Positions 36,468 through 46,334 of a stretch of DNA of 54,798 nt are shown in pieces. The notes beneath the pieces were generated by a model. The model was not told the DNA's origin, made no database searches, and worked only from the letters and a program-made list of their open reading frames with translations. Each line of letters starts with the position of its first letter. Within the stretch, counting starts at the first letter, position 1. The position numbers were made by a program, and so were the translations under genes. The DNA is taken from NCBI GenBank assembly GCA_946478305.1, contig CAMLBO010000020.1, positions 1-54,798 of the forward strand. The letters are read 5' to 3'. This DNA is from an uncultured Enterobacterales bacterium (GTDB lineage Bacteria; Pseudomonadota; Gammaproteobacteria; Enterobacterales; Enterobacteriaceae).

Positions 36468-36861
36468 TGAAAACTCCTTGGAAACTGGCCCAGATCGGCT
36501 GGGGAGTGGGAGCCGTTATCTTCCGAGTTGTCAGTCAGACTCACAATTACGTTATTTAACACTCAAATTAACTTAATTATTAACTGTGCGGCAGATCGCA
36601 AAAATATCCGATTTAAAGGCATTGTTTTTTAATATCCACGAGGAAGATCGGTAAAAGCCACTCACTGAATAGGTTTATTACAATCAAACCATGATCTTCA
36701 TCAAATATTAGAAAAGAAACTAAAAAACGTAATGCTGCGGTTAAAATCTGCAATTGCTGAATAATGGCTGAGCGACAACAATTCATCCGTAACAACTGTC
36801 CCTGTGGTTGTATCTCAATTTTTCTCTCTTTCCCTGCCTCTTTATAAAAAGGTCTTAGAAG
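36468..36861. promoter_or_regulatory. Divergent xylA / xylF control region
   Basis: This 394-base, A/T-rich region separates xylAB from xylFGH. A CRP-like site lies at 36585-36600 (listed separately). In E. coli the equivalent region binds XylR on either side of one CRP site. A/T-rich direct-repeat-like segments are present on both sides here, but I could not place XylR sites with confidence. TTTATAAAAAGG near 36840-36852 is a possible -10 region for xylF. No gene is seen. Confidence 0.65.
36585..36600. promoter_or_regulatory. CRP-like site between xylA and xylF
   Basis: TGTGC (36585-36589), six bases, TCGCA (36596-36600), which is two mismatches from TGTGA-N6-TCACA with correct spacing and symmetric deviations. 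Its place in the divergent xyl region agrees with known cAMP-CRP control of xylose genes. Confidence 0.6.
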
Positions 36862-37857
36862 ATGAAAATGAAAACACTTTTACTCTCTGCCAGCACGGTA
36901 TTGCTCCTTTTTAGCCAGTCTGGTCTGGCAAAAGAAATTAAAATTGGTATGGCAATCGACGATTTGCGACTTGAACGTTGGCAAAAAGACAGGGATATAT
37001 TTGTGGCGAAAGCCAAAACGCTGGGAGCTGATGTTTTTGTACAATCTGCCAATGGAAATGAAGAAACACAGATGGCTCAGATTGAAAATATGATCAACCG
37101 GGGTGTCGATGTGCTGGTGATTATTCCTTATAACGGGGAAGTACTGAGTAACGTGATTGCCGAGGCTAAACAGGAAGGAATTAAGGTGTTGGCCTATGAC
37201 CGGATGATTAACAACGCCGATATTGATTTTTATATCTCATTTGATAACGAAAAAGTCGGTGAATTACAGGCACAAAGCCTGGTGGACCGCGTACCGCTGG
37301 GCAACTATTTTCTTATGGGAGGCTCGCCGGTGGATAATAATGCCAAAATGTTCCGTGCCGGGCAGATGAAAGTGCTTAATCCGCTGATCAAAAAGGGGAA
37401 AATTAAGATTGTCGGCGATCAATGGGCGGATGGCTGGTTACCGGAAAACGCGCTGAAAATTATGGAAAATGCCCTGACAGCGAATAACAATAAAATTGAT
37501 GCGGTAGTCGCATCCAATGATGCCACGGCAGGCGGTGCAGTGCAGGCTTTATCTGCTCAGGGCCTGGCTGGGAAAGTGGTTATTTCCGGCCAGGATGCTG
37601 ATCTCGCAGCCATTAAACGTATTGAGGCTGGTACGCAAACCATGACAGTCTATAAACCGATCACTAAACTGGCAAATGATGCCGCTGAGATCGCGGTTCA
37701 ACTGGGGAAAGGCGAAACGCCTCAATCTAATGCTACGTTAAATAATGGCAAGAAAGAGGTGCCTTCTTATTTATTAACCCCCATTCCTGTCGATAAGCAG
37801 AATATTGAAAGTACAGTGATTGCCGATGGTTTTCACAAACAGGCTGATCTTAAATAG
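36862..37857 (+). CDS. xylF: D-xylose periplasmic binding protein XylF
   Basis: XylF captures D-xylose in the periplasm for the XylGH importer. The 331-residue precursor has a signal peptide (about 1-23, ending SGLA-KEI) and the mature sugar-binding fold (IKIGMAIDDLRLERWQKDRD, ASNDATAGGAVQALSAQG, ISGQDADLAAIKRI) closely matching E. coli XylF. Two in-frame ATGs (36862, 36868) lie close together; either keeps the signal peptide. xylG begins 80 bases after the stop. Confidence 0.96.
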   Translation: MKMKTLLLSASTVLLLFSQSGLAKEIKIGMAIDDLRLERWQKDRDIFVAKAKTLGADVFVQSANGNEETQMAQIENMINRGVDVLVIIPYNGEVLSNVIAEAKQEGIKVLAYDRMINNADIDFYISFDNEKVGELQAQSLVDRVPLGNYFLMGGSPVDNNAKMFRAGQMKVLNPLIKKGKIKIVGDQWADGWLPENALKIMENALTANNNKIDAVVASNDATAGGAVQALSAQGLAGKVVISGQDADLAAIKRIEAGTQTMTVYKPITKLANDAAEIAVQLGKGETPQSNATLNNGKKEVPSYLLTPIPVDKQNIESTVIADGFHKQADLK

Positions 37858-37937
37858 GAAGGTTTTTTTACTCCATTCCTTTATTCTGTGGCCCGGGTGT
37901 TTATGGGTAATAATATCAGGGTGCTGCGAGGTAAATT

Positions 37938-39494
37938 ATGTCTGGATTGTCCCTGTCTGGAGCGGCGGAAAAAACATGCCTGCTGGAGATGCGCCATATC
38001 ACCAAAAAATTTGGCATGGTGAAAGCGGTCGATAATATTAGCCTCCGTCTGAAGGCCGGAGAAGTTCTCTCGCTGTGTGGTGAAAATGGTTCAGGTAAGT
38101 CCACCCTGATGAAAGTGTTATGCGGAATATATCCCTTTGGCACATTTGACGGGGAAATTTATTTTTCCGGTGAGAAGTTGATGGCAAAAGGGATCCGCGA
38201 AACTGAACAAAAGGGAATTGCAATCATCCATCAGGAACTGGCGCTGGTGAAACAGATGAGCGTATTGGAGAACATGTTTCTCGGTAACGAGTGGGGCCGT
38301 TTTGGACTGCTGGATACCGACCAGATGGATTTACGCTGCCGGAGAATGCTGGCACAGGTCAAACTGGATATTGACCCTCATACGCTGGTGGGCGAACTGG
38401 GGCTCGGCCAGCGTCAACTGGTTGAGATTGCCAAGGCGCTCAATAAACAAGTCCGCCTGCTGGTGCTCGATGAACCTACTGCCTCGCTGACCGAAAGTGA
38501 AACGGAGATCCTACTCGATATCATTCGTGATTTACGCCATCACGATATCGCTTGTATCTATATTTCTCACAAGCTTAATGAAGTCCGGGCTATCTCTGAC
38601 CAGCTATGCGTTATCCGTGATGGTCAACACATTGCTACGCTTAACGCCGTTGGGATCACCGAGCAGGAGATCATTGCCATGATGGTCGGGCGTGAGTTGA
38701 CGGAACTGTTTCCGCCAAGGCAGCGGAACGCGGGCGAAGAATTACTGCGGGTTTCTCATTTCAGCGCCTGGCATCCGATCAACCGCCATATCAAAAGGGT
38801 GGATGATGTCAGTTTTAGCCTGCATGCAGGAGAAGTGATGGGCGTTGCCGGGCTGGTGGGCGCTGGCCGCACCGAAACCATGGAATGTTTGTTTGGTGTT
38901 TATCCCGGCCGCTGGCAGGGTGACGTCTGGCTGGCAGGAAAACCGGTGGTGATATCTAGCTGTCGCGATGCGATGCATTTGGGACTGGCAATGGTGCCGG
39001 AAGATCGCAAACGTGACGGTATCGTTCCTGTTATGGCGGTGGGCAGTAACATTACACTGGCTGCCCTCGGCGATTTTACTGCCGGTGGTGTAATAAACGA
39101 TGCCCGAGAACAGCAAACCATCAGCCAGTCGGTCTCGCAGCTTAAAATAAAAACGTCGTCACCGGCGCTGGCTATTGGCCGTCTGAGTGGCGGGAATCAG
39201 CAAAAAGCCATCCTGGCTCGCTGCTTATTGTTAAAACCCAGAATCCTCATCCTTGATGAACCGACACGCGGGATTGATGTTGGGGCTAAACATGAAATTT
39301 ATAAACTCATCGGCCAATTAGCCGCGCAGGGCATGGCGATCATTGTTATTTCGTCTGAGCTGCCGGAAGTGCTGGGACTGAGCGACCGCATTCTGGTCAT
39401 GCATCTGGGGCAGCTGAAAGCCTGTCTGACCAATGATAATTTAACGCAACAGCAGGTCATGGAAGCCGCTTTAAGGAGTGAAACTCATGTCTAA
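37938..39494 (+). CDS. xylG: D-xylose ABC importer ATPase XylG
   Basis: XylG is a cytoplasmic tandem ATPase of 518 residues. The first half has Walker [10 protein letters not shown], signature [15 protein letters not shown] and Walker [11 protein letters not shown]. The second half has the degenerate Walker [10 protein letters not shown] typical of sugar importers of this class, plus [13 protein letters not shown] and [12 protein letters not shown]. The N-terminus is about 14 residues longer than in E. coli if the ATG at 37938 is used. The last 8 bases overlap xylH. Confidence 0.95.
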   Translation: MSGLSLSGAAEKTCLLEMRHITKKFGMVKAVDNISLRLKAGEVLSLCGENGSGKSTLMKVLCGIYPFGTFDGEIYFSGEKLMAKGIRETEQKGIAIIHQELALVKQMSVLENMFLGNEWGRFGLLDTDQMDLRCRRMLAQVKLDIDPHTLVGELGLGQRQLVEIAKALNKQVRLLVLDEPTASLTESETEILLDIIRDLRHHDIACIYISHKLNEVRAISDQLCVIRDGQHIATLNAVGITEQEIIAMMVGRELTELFPPRQRNAGEELLRVSHFSAWHPINRHIKRVDDVSFSLHAGEVMGVAGLVGAGRTETMECLFGVYPGRWQGDVWLAGKPVVISSCRDAMHLGLAMVPEDRKRDGIVPVMAVGSNITLAALGDFTAGGVINDAREQQTISQSVSQLKIKTSSPALAIGRLSGGNQQKAILARCLLLKPRILILDEPTRGIDVGAKHEIYKLIGQLAAQGMAIIVISSELPEVLGLSDRILVMHLGQLKACLTNDNLTQQQVMEAALRSETHV

Positions 39495-40686
39495 ACTGAC
39501 CTCAGCGGAGGGATCATCCCTTGCCGCCAACGCCACAGACCATCCTTCTTTATTTTCATGGCAGAAACTGAAAACAATTAATCTACAGGTTTATGTGATG
39601 ATGGCCGCCATTGCGGTGATCATTGTGTTTTTTTCCCTGACCACCGACGGTGCTTATATCAGCGCTCGGAATATCTCAAATCTTCTGCGTCAGACGGCGA
39701 TAACGGGTATTTTGGCCGTCGGAATGGTGTTTGTGATTATTTCGGCGGAAATCGATCTCTCCGTCGGTTCGATGATGGGATTGTTGGGGGGAGTGGCTGC
39801 TATTTTTGACGTTTGGCTTGGCTGGCCGTTGCCTCTAACTATTGTAGTTACTTTACTGCTTGGCCTGTTGTTGGGAGCGTGGAATGGCTGGTGGGTGGCT
39901 TATCGTAAAGTGCCGTCTTTCATTGTTACGCTGGCCGGGATGTTGGCTTTCCGTGGCATCCTGATCGGCATAACTAACGGCACAACCGTCGCCCCGACTA
40001 CGCCACAAATGTCCCTGATCGGTCAAAGCTATTTGCCTGATGGCCTCGGCTTTGGCATGGGTGCCGTGGCTGTGGCGTTGTTCATCGCCTGGCAATGGCG
40101 CAAACGCCGACAGCGTGGGGCGCTGGGCTTACCCCTCACGCAGGCCAGAAGTGATGTTACCCGGCAGGCGCTCACGGCCGTTATTGCATTGGGCGCCGTG
40201 CTGTTGCTCAATGAGTACCGTGGCGTACCGACGCCGGTTTTGGTACTGGTGGCCCTGATGCTCGGGGGCATGTTTATAGCATCCCGCACCGCCTTTGGGC
40301 GCCGTATTTATGCCATTGGAGGCAATGTCGATGCGGCGCGGCTCTCCGGCGTAAACGTGGAACGCAGCAAGCTGGCTGTATTTGCAATCAATGGTCTGAT
40401 GGTGGCGATAGCCGGTTTGATTCTCAGTTCCCGGTTGGGTGCGGGCTCGCCTTCAGCGGGTAATATTGCCGAACTGGATGCTATTGCCGCCTGTGTGATC
40501 GGTGGGACCAGTCTTGCCGGTGGGGTGGGCAGCGTGGCCGGCGCGGTAATGGGGGCTTTTATTATGGCGTCTCTGGATAACGGCATGAGCATGCTTGATG
40601 TCCCAACGTTCTGGCAATACATCGTTAAAGGTGCAATTTTACTGCTGGCGGTATGGATGGATTCTGCAACCAAGCGGCGTTCCTGA
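39487..40686 (+). CDS. xylH: D-xylose ABC importer permease XylH
   Basis: XylH is the inner-membrane permease of the xylose importer. The 399-residue protein has about ten hydrophobic helices and strongly conserved stretches ([56 protein letters not shown]). ATG 39487 (MSKLTSAEG) is chosen over an in-frame ATG nine bases earlier because it gives the family N-terminus and an ATGTCTAA overlap with the xylG stop. Confidence 0.96.
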   Translation: MSKLTSAEGSSLAANATDHPSLFSWQKLKTINLQVYVMMAAIAVIIVFFSLTTDGAYISARNISNLLRQTAITGILAVGMVFVIISAEIDLSVGSMMGLLGGVAAIFDVWLGWPLPLTIVVTLLLGLLLGAWNGWWVAYRKVPSFIVTLAGMLAFRGILIGITNGTTVAPTTPQMSLIGQSYLPDGLGFGMGAVAVALFIAWQWRKRRQRGALGLPLTQARSDVTRQALTAVIALGAVLLLNEYRGVPTPVLVLVALMLGGMFIASRTAFGRRIYAIGGNVDAARLSGVNVERSKLAVFAINGLMVAIAGLILSSRLGAGSPSAGNIAELDAIAACVIGGTSLAGGVGSVAGAVMGAFIMASLDNGMSMLDVPTFWQYIVKGAILLLAVWMDSATKRRS

Positions 40687-40692
40687 AGGATC

Positions 40693-40794
40693 TTTCAAGC
40701 TGCAGGTGCGTTGGCTGCGTTTGCTCACCCCAGTTACTTACCTGAGTAAGCTCCTGGGGGATTCTCTCACTTGCTGCCTTCCTGCAACTTGAAA
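40693..40794. repeat. Palindromic intergenic repeat between xylH and xylR
   Basis: TTTCAAGCTGCAGG (40693-40706) is mirrored by CCTGCAACTTGAAA (40781-40794). Between them lie GC-rich imperfectly paired stretches and a central stem (CTTAC-CTGA-GTAAG). The wording (TGCAGGTGCG...CTCACCCCAG...CCTGGGG...TTGCTGCCTTCCTGCAACTTGAA) is one I recognise as a multi-copy enterobacterial intergenic palindrome. The family name (YPAL- or RSA-like) is uncertain. It starts 7 bases after the xylH stop. Confidence 0.75.
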
Positions 40795-40942
40795 TCTCTC
40801 TTCAGGAAATACGTACTCAGTTTCAAATAAAGTGAGTTTTTACTGCAACGGGGATAGGGCTGTGATATTGAGCGAGCTCTTACACGTTGTGGTGAGGACT
40901 ACCCGGCTTATTATTGGCGTAAATTACCCTTGAGAAACAGGC

Positions 40943-42121
40943 ATGTTTGAAAAGCGTTATCGCATCACTTTGTTATTTAATGCTAACAAAGTCTACGACC
41001 GTCAGGTGGTTGAAGGTGTCGGTGAATATCTGCAAGCGTCTCAAAGCGACTGGGATATCTTCATCGAAGAGGACTTTCGCTGCCGCATCGACAATATCCG
41101 CGACTGGTTAGGCGATGGCGTGATCGCAGATTTCGATGACCGGGAAATTGAGCAGGTATTGAAGGACCTGAAGGTGCCCATCGTCGGTGTCGGCGGGTCT
41201 TACCACCGGGAAGAGGATTACCCGCCGGTACATTACATTGCAACTGATAACTATGCGCTGGTGGAAGCGGCCTTTATGCACCTGAAAGAGAAGGGCATCA
41301 ACCGCTTTGCATTCTATGGCTTACCGGGCGCAGGGGGTAAACGTTGGGCGCAGGAGCGTGAATATGCATTCCGCCAGTTGGTTTCAGCGGAGCAATACCA
41401 GGGCGTGGTCTATCAGGGTATGGAAACTGCCCCGGAGAACTGGCAGCACGCGCAAAACCGGCTGGCCGATTGGGTACAAACCCTGCCACAGCAAACCGGT
41501 ATTATTGCCGTGACCGATGCTCGTGCCCGCCATCTTTTACAAGTATGTGAACATCTCGATATTCCGGTGCCAGAAAAACTGAGCGTGATTGGCATCGATA
41601 ACGAAGAACTGACCCGCTATTTGTCCCGGGTTGCACTCTCTTCTGTGGTGCAGGGAACGCGGCAAATGGGCTACCGTGCGGCGAAACTGTTGCATCAATT
41701 ACTGGATGAAAAGGAGCTGCCACTGCAGAGGATTCTGGTGCCACCGGTCAAAGTCATGGCGCGGCGCTCAACGGATTTCCGCTCACTGCGTGACCCGGCG
41801 GTGATCCAGGCGATGCACTACATTCGTTATCATGCCTGCAAGGGCATCAAGGTAGAACAGGTGCTGGATGCGATTGGTATTTCGCGGTCCAACCTGGAGA
41901 AACGTTTTAAAGATGAAACCGGGCAAACTATTCACGGCGTGATCCATGACGAAAAACTGGAGCGTGCGCGTAATCTGCTGGCCGCCACGTCGATTTCTAT
42001 CAATGAAATTTCACAAATGTGTGGTTACCCTTCGTTGCAGTATTTTTATTCGGTGTTTAAAAAAGGCTATGACATGACGCCGAAGGAGTATCGCGATAAG
42101 CACGGGGAAGTGATGTACTGA
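40943..42121 (+). CDS. xylR: Xylose operon activator XylR
   Basis: XylR activates xylAB and xylFGH when bound to D-xylose. The 392-residue protein (E. coli 392) has a LacI/periplasmic-binding-like sensor domain in about the first 270 residues (ITLLFNANKVYDRQVVEGVGEYLQ) and a C-terminal AraC-type double helix-turn-helix (GIKVEQVLDAIGISRSNLEKRFKDETGQT, ISINEISQMCGYPSLQYFYSVFKK). It is co-directional with xylFGH but separated by the palindromic repeat, so it probably has its own promoter within 40795-40942. Confidence 0.96.
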   Translation: MFEKRYRITLLFNANKVYDRQVVEGVGEYLQASQSDWDIFIEEDFRCRIDNIRDWLGDGVIADFDDREIEQVLKDLKVPIVGVGGSYHREEDYPPVHYIATDNYALVEAAFMHLKEKGINRFAFYGLPGAGGKRWAQEREYAFRQLVSAEQYQGVVYQGMETAPENWQHAQNRLADWVQTLPQQTGIIAVTDARARHLLQVCEHLDIPVPEKLSVIGIDNEELTRYLSRVALSSVVQGTRQMGYRAAKLLHQLLDEKELPLQRILVPPVKVMARRSTDFRSLRDPAVIQAMHYIRYHACKGIKVEQVLDAIGISRSNLEKRFKDETGQTIHGVIHDEKLERARNLLAATSISINEISQMCGYPSLQYFYSVFKKGYDMTPKEYRDKHGEVMY

Positions 42122-42136
42122 GTTCAGCAATATAAA

Positions 42137-42159
42137 CGCCCCCTGACTGGCAGGGGGCG
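42137..42159. terminator. Stem-loop between convergent xylR and the DUF1996 gene
   Basis: CGCCCCCTG (42137-42145), 5-base loop, CAGGGGGCG (42151-42159), a perfect 9-bp GC-rich stem. On the minus strand it is followed by TTTATATT, so it can serve as an intrinsic terminator for the DUF1996 gene. For xylR the tail is not U-rich and it would act less well. Confidence 0.6.
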
Positions 42160-42181
42160 GGGGATATCAGACAGTGAATAC

Positions 42182-43606
42182 TTAAGGTTCTACGACGTTC
42201 TGGTAGCCGATCAGCATCAGGGTCGGTGTTTTACCACTTTCTTTGGCGTCCACGGTGATGGTACGGCCGTTGCGTTCTCCGCCGATGTAATAAGACACTT
42301 CGGTTTTACCGGCTTTGATAGCGGCACACACGGCTTTGTCGACATCCACATAGCGGAACTGCTGCACGTTATCCATATAGATACTGCCATCGGCAGTGTA
42401 ATTAAAGGCCGGTTTGTTGTTCCAGGTGACGGTATTTTCATCCCATGCGTTGTCATCGGTTGGATAGAAAAAGATAGACACGGCGGTATTGTCAGTCGTG
42501 TTACCATCGTAGACGCGGATTTTATATTTGAAGCTTACGCCGGGATAATCATCAATATTGGCAGGAAGCGCGGGGATTTTAAACTTCATTAATGCCAGCA
42601 TCTGTTTATTCTGGTCGCGGCCAGCACCGTTCCAGTCATCCTGCACCAACAAGGTTGAAGCAGAGCCAAAGTTTTTATCACTGTCGGCCTGATTACTGAC
42701 ATAGGTATCCGCTTCAGCATCATAGTAGCTGTAAGGAATATTCGTTCCGCAGTCCATCGAGTAATTCATGCAACGATCCGCCATGAACTTCGTAGCATCG
42801 TCGGTCCAGGCATTCATAAAGTCGCCATGCGCTGTATATATACTTCCCCACAGCGGCGTGAGGACGCCATTAATCATTTGTGGGTCGAGAGACAGTTGAA
42901 TGTCACTTACTTTAAGAGACGTTATTTGCGGTAATACATAGGCAATATTCATATTTATTTTTGCCAGTTTCACCGGGTGATCTGCCGGACATTGACCACT
43001 ACTGCTACTGTAGACGGCATTATTGGTCCCTTTGGCTTTGAGATTAACGCCATCCCAACAATCCGGGAACATCACGCCAATATTAAATTGAACAGCAGTT
43101 CCGTCTGAGCGCAGACCGCACGTTTGATCTGCCGTATTGGTATAACCATTACCATTTGCGCACATGAAATCAACGTGCGGATTGGGTCCGGTACCTTTAT
43201 GGTCCCCCGCCAGAAGTTGTAAGCCATGAGGATAAGCCGTGATCGGATATTGCGTCACGTTATTAGCCTGGTAATAGTTTTTGATATAGGCAGGGTGCAC
43301 TATTTCCCCGTCAGGTAATTTCATGGTTGGCACCCATTAACCGGTGCTGTCTGCCGCGTTATTACAGGTGGTGCCGGAATGCAGCAATAAACTTTCAGCA
43401 GTAGAAAATGCATCGGTAGAACGGTTACCCACGAAATCATGGGACATCGCCATGCCGGGCATATTTGGCATCAGAATAGCGTCGTCGGGTTTCATATGGC
43501 TGAAGCTGCAATCGACGTTAATTTGTGCGTCAGCGGCTGAGGCTGAAAGCGGTAGGAGGCTTAATACTCCGGCACAGGCCGCCAGTGAGGGTAAGATATA
43601 TTTCAT
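42182..43606 (-). pseudogene. Secreted DUF1996 protein with C-terminal DNRLRE/CBM96-like domain, interrupted by an in-frame TAA
   Basis: Translation from ATG 43606 (AAGGA 7 bases upstream) gives a signal peptide (MKYILPSLAACAG...SASA) and the start of a DUF1996 domain (MSHDFVGNRSTDAF, HSGTTC). Codon 90 is TAA (43337-43339), and the same frame continues at once as WVPTMKLPDGE. Family members read YWVP here, so a Tyr codon (TAT or TAC) probably became TAA. The rest of DUF1996 follows. Then comes a C-terminal domain with NFGSASTLLVQDDW, MKFKIPALP and DDNAWDENTVTWNNKP, like DNRLRE/CBM96 carbohydrate-associated modules. Otherwise no frameshift is seen over about 475 codons. It could be a recent pseudogene, a base-call error or, less likely, readthrough. 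Related proteins occur in fungi and actinobacteria. Confidence 0.8.
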
Positions 43607-43922
43607 GTTTAATTCCTTAAGCAAAGACAGCGATGATGAAAAAGGCGTGCTTCTGTTAATATCACTTAATAAAGAAGGGTTTTATTATTTAGTGATCACT
43701 ATTCCAGCGCTCTCCATAATGGTTTGCTTTGCATTTCTCTTCTGTTATTTTTTAAATAAATAAGAGCAATGGTGAGCCCTTTTCCTTTGGCTATGAAATA
43801 GAGGGTGATGGTTTATAGATATAATGACAATGTGTTGATGTTGTGTGGGGCAGGGATAAGAAAAGAGTGTGTGAAATGAAAAATCCCCGCAGTTGTCACT
43901 GGCGGGGATTCTGGTTAATGAT
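43607..43922. other. Intergenic region upstream of the DUF1996 gene, with yicI terminator
   Basis: This A/T-rich gap of 316 bases must contain the DUF1996 promoter. It holds a 12-base perfect palindrome TAGTGATCACTA (43690-43701), a possible operator, and the yicI terminator at 43879-43910. I see no gene in it. Confidence 0.55.
43879..43910 (-). terminator. Intrinsic terminator after yicI
   Basis: On the minus strand AATCCCCGC (complement of 43902-43910) pairs with GCGGGGATT (complement of 43882-43890) around an 11-base loop. The next bases read TTTCATTT. It lies 12 bases past the yicI stop codon. Confidence 0.82.
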
Positions 43923-46247
43923 TTAGAGCTTGATCATCAGTTCGGCAGTATCTGAGTCAGGTGTGATCAAGGTTCCGCAACTGTGCTTAGTTTGTGAACC
44001 TTTAAACAACTCGGCCACTTTATCCCTATTTCGTAAACACAGAGTCCAGTGACTTGCCTTGCCTTTCGGCGTAACGGTAATGACATTACCACTGCGTATT
44101 GCTGTCAGCGCGAAGACAATATTACCCTGCAAATCCGTCAAATGACTTTCAACCGTGACACCCTCATCTAATTCAAACAGATGGAATTCAGGCCGTTGGC
44201 TGTAGTCATAATCTGGCTTTTGGCGATTGCTGCCAAGTGCCAACAAGGTATTCGGACGGACATACAGCGGGATACTATTGAAGCCATGTTTCTGACGATG
44301 CCAGCGGGAACCGTCGATCACATCGTTATAAAGCAGATGCGTCCAGCGTCCTTGGGGAACATAGAAATCAACGTCGCCATGTTCACTGAATACCGGTGCA
44401 ACCAGCACATCATCGCCGAGCATATACTGGCGGTCGAGATAATCACAGGCTGGGTCTTCCGGGAACTCCAGCATCATCGCGCGCATTACCGGCGTACCCT
44501 GACTGGCGGCCTGAACGGAAGCTGGATACAAATACGGCATCAGGCGGCATTTCAGCTCGGTGAACTGGCGAACGACGTCACAGGCTTCATCATCATATAC
44601 CCATGGCACCCGGTAGGATTTACTGCCATGCAGGCGACTGTGGCTGGATAGCAGGCCGAAGGCGCACCAGCGCTTATAGATATGCGCTGGTGCCGTGTTT
44701 TCGAATCCGCCAATGTCATGGCTCCAGAAACCAAAGCCTGACAGACCGATGGAGAGCCCACCACGCAGACTTTCCGCCATTGACTCATAGGTGGCGTAGC
44801 AGTCGCCGCCCCAGTGCACCGGGAACTGTTGAGCACCTACCGAGGCCGAACGGGCAAACAGCACCGCTTCGGATTTCCCCCGCTTTTCCTGCAACGTTTC
44901 GTACACCAGCTTGTTATAAACAAACGCATAATGGTTGTGCATCTTCTGCGGGTTGCAGCCGTCATGCCATACCACATCAGTGGGAATACGTTCGCCAAAG
45001 TCGGTTTTGAAGCAGTCAACGCCCATGTCGATTAAGCGTTTAAGATGGCCGGCATACCAGGCACTGGCTTCAGGGTTGGTGAAATCGACAATAGCCTGTC
45101 CGGGCTGCCATTTGTCCCATTGCCACACACGGCCGTCAGGCCGCTTGAGCAGATAGCCTTTCTCTTTGCCCTCTTTAAACAGCGGGGATTTCTGCCCGAT
45201 GTACGGGTTAATCCACACGCAGATCTTCAAGCCTTTATCTTTAAGCCGCGAAAGCATGCCCTGCGGATCCGGGAAAGTCTGCGGGTCCCATTCAAAATCG
45301 CACCACTGGAAGGCCTTCATCCAGAAGCAGTCAAAATGGAAAACGTGCAATGGCAGATTGCGCTCGGCCATCCCGTCGATAAAGCTGTTCACCGTCTGCT
45401 CATCGTAATTGGTGGTGAACGAGGTGGTCAGCCATAAACCAAACGACCAGGCGGGAGGCAGTGCAGGGCGACCGGTCAGGCGGGTGTAGCGGTCAAGCAC
45501 CTTTTTCGGCGTCGGCCCATCGATAACGAAATATTCCAGATATTCGCTTTCGACGCTGAACTGCACTTTGGATACCTTCTCGGAGCCCACTTCGAATGAA
45601 ACGGCTTCCGGATGATTGACCAATACACCGTAGCCACGGTTAGTCAGATAGAACGGAATATTTTTGTAGGATTGCTCGGTGCTGGTGCCGCCGTCCCGGT
45701 TCCAGGTTTCTACCGTCTGACCATTTTTAACCAGTGCGGTGAAGCGCTCACCGAGGCCATAGACCGTTTCGCCCACGCCTAAATCCAGGCGTTCCATCAT
45801 ATAGTTTTTACCGTCGCGGGCGTTTTGCACATAGCCGTTGGATTTGGCTACGCTGCCGGTAATGCGCTGTCTGTGACGCAGGAAATCCAGTGACCAGTTT
45901 GCGCCTTTCGTCACGCAAACGCTCAGGTCGCCGCTGTGCAGGGCGGCAAATTCATCTGTCTCCTCGATGCGCACTTCATGCTGCGATTCGCCAATCAGTG
46001 GATATTCAGGACCGAGATCCAGACCGCCGTCGAAATGGGTAATACGCACACCAATCACACCGCTTTGTGGTGAAAAGAAGCGCAGGGTAAACAGCGGTGT
46101 ATCCAGCTGGTTTGCCCGTTCACTTGCCTCGCGCGGCGCGGCGTAGATAATCATGTCATTACCTGACTTCTGCACCTCAGAAACATACAGGGGATGCGTC
46201 AGCGTCAGGCCTTCTTGTATTAACCAGTTACCGTCACTGATTTTCAT
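43923..46247 (-). CDS. yicI: Alpha-xylosidase YicI
   Basis: YicI is a GH31 retaining alpha-xylosidase that releases xylose from alpha-xylosides such as isoprimeverose. The 774-residue enzyme (E. coli 772) has the N-terminal beta-sandwich and catalytic barrel. The nucleophile D416 lies in [13 protein letters not shown], at the E. coli position. The substrate-shaping segments [18 protein letters not shown] and [21 protein letters not shown] are present. It would feed xylose into xylAB nearby. It is encoded after yicJ on the same strand with an 87-base gap. Confidence 0.97.
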   Translation of the reverse strand: MKISDGNWLIQEGLTLTHPLYVSEVQKSGNDMIIYAAPREASERANQLDTPLFTLRFFSPQSGVIGVRITHFDGGLDLGPEYPLIGESQHEVRIEETDEFAALHSGDLSVCVTKGANWSLDFLRHRQRITGSVAKSNGYVQNARDGKNYMMERLDLGVGETVYGLGERFTALVKNGQTVETWNRDGGTSTEQSYKNIPFYLTNRGYGVLVNHPEAVSFEVGSEKVSKVQFSVESEYLEYFVIDGPTPKKVLDRYTRLTGRPALPPAWSFGLWLTTSFTTNYDEQTVNSFIDGMAERNLPLHVFHFDCFWMKAFQWCDFEWDPQTFPDPQGMLSRLKDKGLKICVWINPYIGQKSPLFKEGKEKGYLLKRPDGRVWQWDKWQPGQAIVDFTNPEASAWYAGHLKRLIDMGVDCFKTDFGERIPTDVVWHDGCNPQKMHNHYAFVYNKLVYETLQEKRGKSEAVLFARSASVGAQQFPVHWGGDCYATYESMAESLRGGLSIGLSGFGFWSHDIGGFENTAPAHIYKRWCAFGLLSSHSRLHGSKSYRVPWVYDDEACDVVRQFTELKCRLMPYLYPASVQAASQGTPVMRAMMLEFPEDPACDYLDRQYMLGDDVLVAPVFSEHGDVDFYVPQGRWTHLLYNDVIDGSRWHRQKHGFNSIPLYVRPNTLLALGSNRQKPDYDYSQRPEFHLFELDEGVTVESHLTDLQGNIVFALTAIRSGNVITVTPKGKASHWTLCLRNRDKVAELFKGSQTKHSCGTLITPDSDTAELMIKL

Positions 46248-46334
46248 TACTTCCTCCTTTGCCCTTCATCCTTCAGGTTAACTCAGTGTCTGACCCAAAG
46301 AGTTCCGGCACTATTTCGTGAATTACGTAATCAA

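Noticed and set aside
43344-43763. Plus-strand frame of 139 residues across the DUF1996 start
   Set aside because: It is antisense to a recognisable signal peptide and domain and has no family resemblance or start signal.
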